From Oscillospiraceae bacterium (GTDB lineage Bacteria; Bacillota; Clostridia; Oscillospirales; Acutalibacteraceae): 64,000 nt of DNA. The DNA lies in the NCBI GenBank assembly GCA_015066245.1, contig SVOS01000001.1:62001-126000 (forward strand), written 5' to 3'. The notes under the pieces are model-generated. The model was not told the DNA's origin, did not search any database, and saw only the letters and a program-made list of their open reading frames with translations. Below are positions 60,499 through 64,000 of this stretch, piece by piece. Each line of letters starts with the position of its first letter. Position 1 is the stretch's first letter. A program made the translations under genes and the position numbers.

Positions 60499-61218
60499 AT
60501 GGCTTGGTTTTTTACTGAGGAAAATTTCAAGGATAAATATGTTATCAGCGGCGAGGATGCTCAGCACATCCGAAAATCTCTGCGTATGAAAGAAGGCGAA
60601 GAGCTTACCCTTGTATCTCCCGACAAAGAAGAGCACCTCTGCAAAATCGAGAGTATCAACGAAGATGTCACCGTCAGAGAGATTTCATCAAAAAAATGTG
60701 AGCAGGAGCCTACGGTTGAGGTAACTCTTTACCAAGGGCTTACCAAAGGCGACAAAATGGATTTTATTGTACAGAAGGCGGTGGAGCTTGGCGTTACAGA
60801 AATTGTGCCAATACTCACCAACAGATGCATCTCGCGTCCCGACCAGAAATCCATGAAAAAGAAAACCGAACGCTGGCAAAAAATCGCACTTGGTGCGGCT
60901 CAGCAATCACGCCGAGGCATTGTGCCCGAAGTCAAGCCTTTGCTTACTCTCAAAGAAGCTGCCGAAAACACCAAGGACGATGTATCCATGGTATTTTACG
61001 AAGGTGGCGGCGACAGCATAGCCTCTCTTATGAAGAACTCCCCCAAAACCGTCAGCATTTTTATCGGCAGCGAGGGTGGATTTGAAGAAAGCGAAATTGA
61101 GATGCTTCGTTCAAAAGGTGTAACAAACGCTACTCTGGGAAAAAGAATTTTAAGGGCAGAAACCGCACCTCTGGCGGCTCTTTCGGCAATAATGTTTTAT
61201 ACAAGCAACATGGAGTGA
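60499..61218 (+). CDS. rsmE: 16S rRNA (uracil-1498-N3)-methyltransferase RsmE
   Basis: A 239-residue SPOUT-class methyltransferase. The N-terminal PUA-like part has GEDAQHIRKSLRMKEGE; the C-terminal knot has MDFIVQKAVELGVTEIVPILTNRCIS, IFIGSEGGFEESEIEMLRSKG and TLGKRILRAETAPLAAL. I start at MAWFFTEENF (60499), 7 nt after AAGGAG; the track's upstream extension is not supported. The stop overlaps the ribosome binding region of mtnN. Confidence 0.95.
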   Translation: MAWFFTEENFKDKYVISGEDAQHIRKSLRMKEGEELTLVSPDKEEHLCKIESINEDVTVREISSKKCEQEPTVEVTLYQGLTKGDKMDFIVQKAVELGVTEIVPILTNRCISRPDQKSMKKKTERWQKIALGAAQQSRRGIVPEVKPLLTLKEAAENTKDDVSMVFYEGGGDSIASLMKNSPKTVSIFIGSEGGFEESEIEMLRSKGVTNATLGKRILRAETAPLAALSAIMFYTSNME

Positions 61219-61223
61219 TAATT

Positions 61224-61919
61224 ATGTTAGGAATTATATGTGCAATGGCTATTGAGGTTGAGGGCATTCTCAGCCTTATGGAAAACAAAGAGGAAATCAG
61301 AAAAGCAGGCGCCGTATTTACAAAAGGCACCGTCCACGGCAAGGATGTTGTGGTTACCGAGTGCGGTATCGGCAAGGTAAACGCCGCTCTGACAACTCAG
61401 GTGATGATTGACACCTTCTCCCCCTTAGCCATCATCAACAGCGGTGTGGCAGGAGCCCTGTCAGAAAAGCTCAGAGTAGGTGACATTGTTGTAAGCACGG
61501 ATGCAGTAGAGCACGACTATGACACCACTGCTTTCGGCGACCCCATGGGACTTATATGCTTTGCTGATGAGCAGAGGGTTGATATGCCTGCAGACAAAAA
61601 GCTTTGCGAGGCTCTTATAAGTGCCTCAAATAATCTTGAGGACACCACCGTACTCAGCGGCAGAATCGCCACAGGCGACCAGTTTATCAGCAACACAGAA
61701 AAAAGGCTTCAGCTCGGCAGGAGTTTTGATGCTCTTGCCTGCGAAATGGAAGGCGGTGCAGTAGGTCACGCCTGCTATCGCAACAAAGTGCCCTTTGCGA
61801 TTCTGCGCTGTATCTCTGACGATTTGACCAACTCAACATCCATGGACTACGAAGCTTTTAAGTCTTTCGCCGCCAAGAAAACAACCTCAGTTTTGTCGGA
61901 TTTTATCAAGGATATGTAA
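61224..61919 (+). CDS. mtnN: 5'-methylthioadenosine/S-adenosylhomocysteine nucleosidase
   Basis: A 231-residue nucleosidase that recycles MTA and SAH, products of SAM use. Motifs: GIICAMAIEVE at the start, VTECGIGKVNAAL, INSGVAGAL, VVSTDAVEHDYDTT, and the catalytic region ACEMEGGAVGHACY and RCISDDLT. I use the ATG at 61224, 8 nt after GGAG, instead of the track's GTG at 61215, which overlaps the rsmE stop. Cotranscribed with rsmE. Confidence 0.95.
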   Translation: MLGIICAMAIEVEGILSLMENKEEIRKAGAVFTKGTVHGKDVVVTECGIGKVNAALTTQVMIDTFSPLAIINSGVAGALSEKLRVGDIVVSTDAVEHDYDTTAFGDPMGLICFADEQRVDMPADKKLCEALISASNNLEDTTVLSGRIATGDQFISNTEKRLQLGRSFDALACEMEGGAVGHACYRNKVPFAILRCISDDLTNSTSMDYEAFKSFAAKKTTSVLSDFIKDM

Positions 61920-61945
61920 ACTGAATTTTTAACCTTTTTATATCG

Positions 61946-61975
61946 TAGGGGCGATTACCGTTTGCCACGGTGGGC
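61946..61975 (+). repeat. REP-like palindrome, copy 5 (degenerate)
   Basis: GTAGGGGCGATTACCGTTTGCC begins like copies 3 and 6 but loses the palindrome halfway, running into GTGGGCAGTTCCG. Confidence 0.55.
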
Positions 61976-62056
61976 AGTTCCGACTGTGGATAAGTTAAAT
62001 ATTAAACACAACGTATCATCAACGTCGGGTTTGTAAAATTTAATCTATTGCTTATT

Positions 62057-62081
62057 GTAGGGGCGATTCAAGAATCGCCCG
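62057..62081 (+). repeat. REP-like palindrome, copy 6
   Basis: GTAGGGGCGATTCAAGAATC followed by GCCCG, a perfect GGGCGATTC/GAATCGCCC hairpin. Confidence 0.75.
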
Positions 62082-62108
62082 TTACCTTTCACATTAATCG
62101 CGGCTATT

Positions 62109-62134
62109 CGGGAGGTTCGTGAACCTCCCCTACG
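62109..62134 (+). repeat. REP-like palindrome, copy 7
   Basis: CGGGAGGTTCGTGAACCTCC followed by CCTACG, 27 nt after copy 6, the same pairing and order as copies 3 and 4. Confidence 0.75.
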
Positions 62135-62176
62135 GTAAACGTTTCATTAAAATTTAAACTTTTCATACAAAAGCAA

Positions 62177-62206
62177 AAACTCCCGTTGGATTTCCAACGG
62201 GAGTTT
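62177..62206. terminator. Bidirectional terminator between mtnN and the small membrane genes
   Basis: A 13-bp stem AAACTCCCGTTGG/CCAACGGGAGTTT with a 4-nt loop and T runs on both sides. Confidence 0.85.
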
Positions 62207-62210
62207 TTTA

Positions 62211-62408
62211 TTATTGCTGGGGATTATTATTGTTATTGTCAGTGTTCTGCTGATTGTTATTCTGATTGTTTCTGTTGGCAGCACGCACACCAAATACAAT
62301 CGCAACCACAACACCGCCCACCAAAAGGCTTATACCAATAACAATACCTAAACTGTTCAGTCCGTATGTCATAACGCCGGGATCAAGATAAGCAAATCTG
62401 GAAAACAT
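62211..62408 (-). CDS. Small membrane protein with FAYLDP motif, A
   Basis: A 65-residue protein: short N-terminus FSRFAYLDPGVMTYGL, one helix (IVIGISLLVGGVVVAIVFGV), then a tail almost only of Asn, Gln and Asp. The AYLDPG start recalls small YLDPGTGS proteins found near surface-polymer genes, whose role is unknown. ATG follows GGGAGG. Third in the run with its paralogue and the glycerophosphotransferase-like gene, before a strong terminator. Confidence 0.7.
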   Translation of the reverse strand: MFSRFAYLDPGVMTYGLNSLGIVIGISLLVGGVVVAIVFGVRAANRNNQNNNQQNTDNNNNNPQQ

Positions 62409-62425
62409 AACAATCCTCCCTTAAA

Positions 62426-62629
62426 TTAATCCTCAAAGTTACCTGTTACGTCTTCTTCTACTTCTTTCTTGGCGTTCTCGTCAATACCCAGCTTGTCGTT
62501 TACCTTTTTCTTGATGTTGTGATAGTAAACAGCAACTGCTGCGCCGATTGTAACTGCTACACCTGCGATAGATGAGAAAAGAACAGTAGCGGTTGCGGGG
62601 TCGAGATATGCAAAATTAAACATTACCAT
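62426..62629 (-). CDS. Small membrane protein with FAYLDP motif, B
   Basis: A 67-residue protein: MFNFAYLDPATATVLF, a helix (SIAGVAVTIGAAVAVYYH), and a charged tail (KKKVNDKLGIDENAKKEVEEDV). It shares FAYLDP and size with the next gene and differs fully in the tail (acidic and basic instead of Asn-rich). ATG at 62629 follows AGGAG by 9 nt. It lies 33 nt after the glycerophosphotransferase-like gene, so it is likely cotranscribed with it. Confidence 0.7.
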   Translation of the reverse strand: MVMFNFAYLDPATATVLFSSIAGVAVTIGAAVAVYYHNIKKKVNDKLGIDENAKKEVEEDVTGNFED

Positions 62630-62662
62630 AATAAAAATCTCCTTTTATTTTTAAGCTTATTC

Positions 62663-64000
62663 TTATTTTTTCTTTGTTTCGTTAGCTTTCTGCTGACGCT
62701 TTGCAATCTGCTGATAGATATACTTTGCGCCTGCCTTGCCGCTTTCGCCGATATTGAAGATGTTGTTCTTTAAAGCCTCTTCAATCTTGTCGCGGTACTT
62801 GTCGGGGTTGCCCAAAAGCTCTGCAACGGTTGCCTCAACCTTATCAAGCTCGTTCATCTCAAGAGACACACCAACCTGGTCTTTCCATGAAATTTCAGCA
62901 GGAACTGTTGAGTATTTCTCATAGTTGGGGTTAAGCACCTTGGGGGTAGTGTTGATAAACATAGAAGGCTTCTTTGTAGCATAAGAGAACTCGTATGCAA
63001 TACCTGACCAGTCTGTTACAAGAAGGTCACTCTCCCAGATTGTACGGTTTGAGGAGAAGTCCATCTCAATGATAAAGTCGTCGCCGTCTTTGCCCTGCCA
63101 CTTCTCAAGGATTGCGTCCATCTTAGGACGGAAACGCTTGATAAACTCGGGGTGAGGTCTTAAGATTACCTTGTTACCCTTGCCGATAAACTGGGGAAGA
63201 ATCTCATCAAGGCAGCTCTCGAGGATGTTGTCCTCCTGCCATGAAGGAGCAATAAGAATCTGCTTCTTTGTACCCTCGGGCTTTTTCTCCATATTCTTGT
63301 AGCTTTCGATAAGGTTATCAATAACACCGAAACCTACGGGAACAAGAGTCTTCTCGGGAAGGTTATACATCTTAACAGTCTCCTGAAGCTCAGTTACCTG
63401 ATGAGGGCCAACACAGAAGATAGTGTCAAATGCATCGTAGGCACCCTCTTTTACGCACATTGTTGTACTTGTGGGGCCGTGGAAGGTGTAGATATACTCG
63501 ATATCTTTTCTTACATAAGAACGCTTGATGTGGTATTTATCAAGGTCGGGAGTTGTCATGAGCACGATATCGGCATCCATCTTCATCATAAATGTGATGA
63601 TTTTCTTAGGTCCGATATAGTAAGGCTTGATTTTGGGCTCAGATTTTGCAATCTCAAAAATCTGATCATCGGGGTCATTGGTTACATAGTGGATAGTAAC
63701 ACTTGTGTTCTTTAAGAGAGAATTGATGATATTCTCAAAATATTTGTAGAAGCCGCTCTTCTCAGACCAGATAACAAGATGCTTGTTGGCAATAGAGAAG
63801 AAACGCTTGTAGTCTTCTTTTTCACGCTTTGCGTTGGGGTCTTTCTGGAAAGGCTTCTTTTTATCGCCCAGAGAGTTAAGAGCTGCAAGCTCCTGACGGC
63901 TTGCCTCAAGCTCCTCATAGTCAACGTACTTCTTTGGGGGAATAACCGCATTGAGAAGCACAACCTGTAAAATCGCAAAGAGGTTACTTGCCACCCAGTA
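62663..64000 (-). CDS. CDP-glycerol glycerophosphotransferase-like protein with YidC-like N-terminal helix (partial)
   Basis: The 5' end lies off the right edge; the frame stays open to base 64000, and the track's GTG at 63994 is probably internal. Residues after about 70 form a glycerophosphotransferase-type (TagB/TagF) GT-B domain: YTFHGPTSTTMCVKEGAYDAFDTIFCVGPHQ, ILIAPSWQEDNILESCLDEIL, VILRPHPEFIKRFRP, SDLLVTDWSGIAYEFSYATKKPSMF. The His residues of HGPT and RPHPE match the active-site pair of the family. Upstream, YWVASNLFAILQVVLLN looks like the last helix of YidC/Oxa1 insertases. So this may be a fusion of an insertase-like membrane domain with a teichoic-acid-type transferase. Confidence 0.75.
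   Translation of the reverse strand, partial: YWVASNLFAILQVVLLNAVIPPKKYVDYEELEASRQELAALNSLGDKKKPFQKDPNAKREKEDYKRFFSIANKHLVIWSEKSGFYKYFENIINSLLKNTSVTIHYVTNDPDDQIFEIAKSEPKIKPYYIGPKKIITFMMKMDADIVLMTTPDLDKYHIKRSYVRKDIEYIYTFHGPTSTTMCVKEGAYDAFDTIFCVGPHQVTELQETVKMYNLPEKTLVPVGFGVIDNLIESYKNMEKKPEGTKKQILIAPSWQEDNILESCLDEILPQFIGKGNKVILRPHPEFIKRFRPKMDAILEKWQGKDGDDFIIEMDFSSNRTIWESDLLVTDWSGIAYEFSYATKKPSMFINTTPKVLNPNYEKYSTVPAEISWKDQVGVSLEMNELDKVEATVAELLGNPDKYRDKIEEALKNNIFNIGESGKAGAKYIYQQIAKRQQKANETKKK

Overview
The window reads as a chromosome segment of a low-to-moderate GC, Gram-positive gut Clostridia, most like a starch-degrading Ruminococcus of the R. bromii type. The reasons are six secreted proteins with dockerin modules of the 'GDVNxDGKxxIKDATxIQKYLA' kind within about 43 kb, CBM26-like starch-binding modules, a malQ-glgP glucan operon, an orphan MsmK/UgpC-type sugar-transport ATPase, LCP and subtilase cell-surface proteins, and Firmicute-type operons. 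Genus placement is inference. No 16S rRNA is present; the only RNA gene seen is a solo 5S rRNA.

Layout. 1-6.9 kb: the 5' part of rpoB with its own promoter, an LCP lipoprotein, the sugar ABC ATPase, a DUF4830 protein, queT under a preQ1-I riboswitch, and a divergent pair of small DNA-binding proteins. 7-12 kb: the str operon (rpsL-rpsG-fusA-tuf, minus strand), interrupted between rpsL and rpsG by a 277-bp highly structured inverted-repeat element. 12-17 kb: two paralogous dockerin proteins with duplicated upstream regions flanking a YcxB-like membrane protein, then a HAD phosphatase. 17-20.3 kb: an acyltransferase-like membrane protein, ychF and two small membrane proteins. 20.3-30.7 kb: solo 5S rRNA, a metal-receptor/peptidoglycan-binding fusion, a CAP-domain dockerin protein, a degenerate L,D-transpeptidase lipoprotein, an rRNA methyltransferase, and a CBM26 dockerin protein. 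30.8-39.3 kb: an exopolysaccharide-type module (ABC exporter, HprK-like kinase, nucleotidyltransferase, Ig-like protein, two Wzz/BY-kinase paralogues, PHP phosphatase). 39.4-46.5 kb: glnA and an aryl-acid operon (symporter, iorA, iorB, paaK, ACT protein). 46.7-49.3 kb: metY-metA preceded by a Met/Cys leader-peptide attenuator. 49.4-55.6 kb: a two-HTH regulator, a frameshifted ABC exporter, a dockerin subtilase and a dockerin protein with a propeptide-like domain. 55.8-64 kb: glgP-malQ, cinA C-terminal domain protein, rsmE-mtnN, two 'FAYLDP' small membrane proteins and a partial CDP-glycerol glycerophosphotransferase-like protein with a YidC-like N-terminal helix.

The most interesting items are: (1) a complete transcription attenuator upstream of metY-metA, with a consensus promoter, a 19-codon leader peptide containing MMMCTC, a 12-bp antiterminator and a competing terminator; (2) a family of dockerin proteins ending in a stand-alone domain that resembles the subtilase (I9) propeptide, one encoded directly upstream of a dockerin-bearing subtilase, which suggests a complex-bound protease/inhibitor system; (3) the two-armed element in the str operon whose apical tetraloops are mutually complementary; (4) a BY-kinase pair in which the intact kinase lacks a tyrosine tail and the impaired paralogue carries 18 tyrosines.
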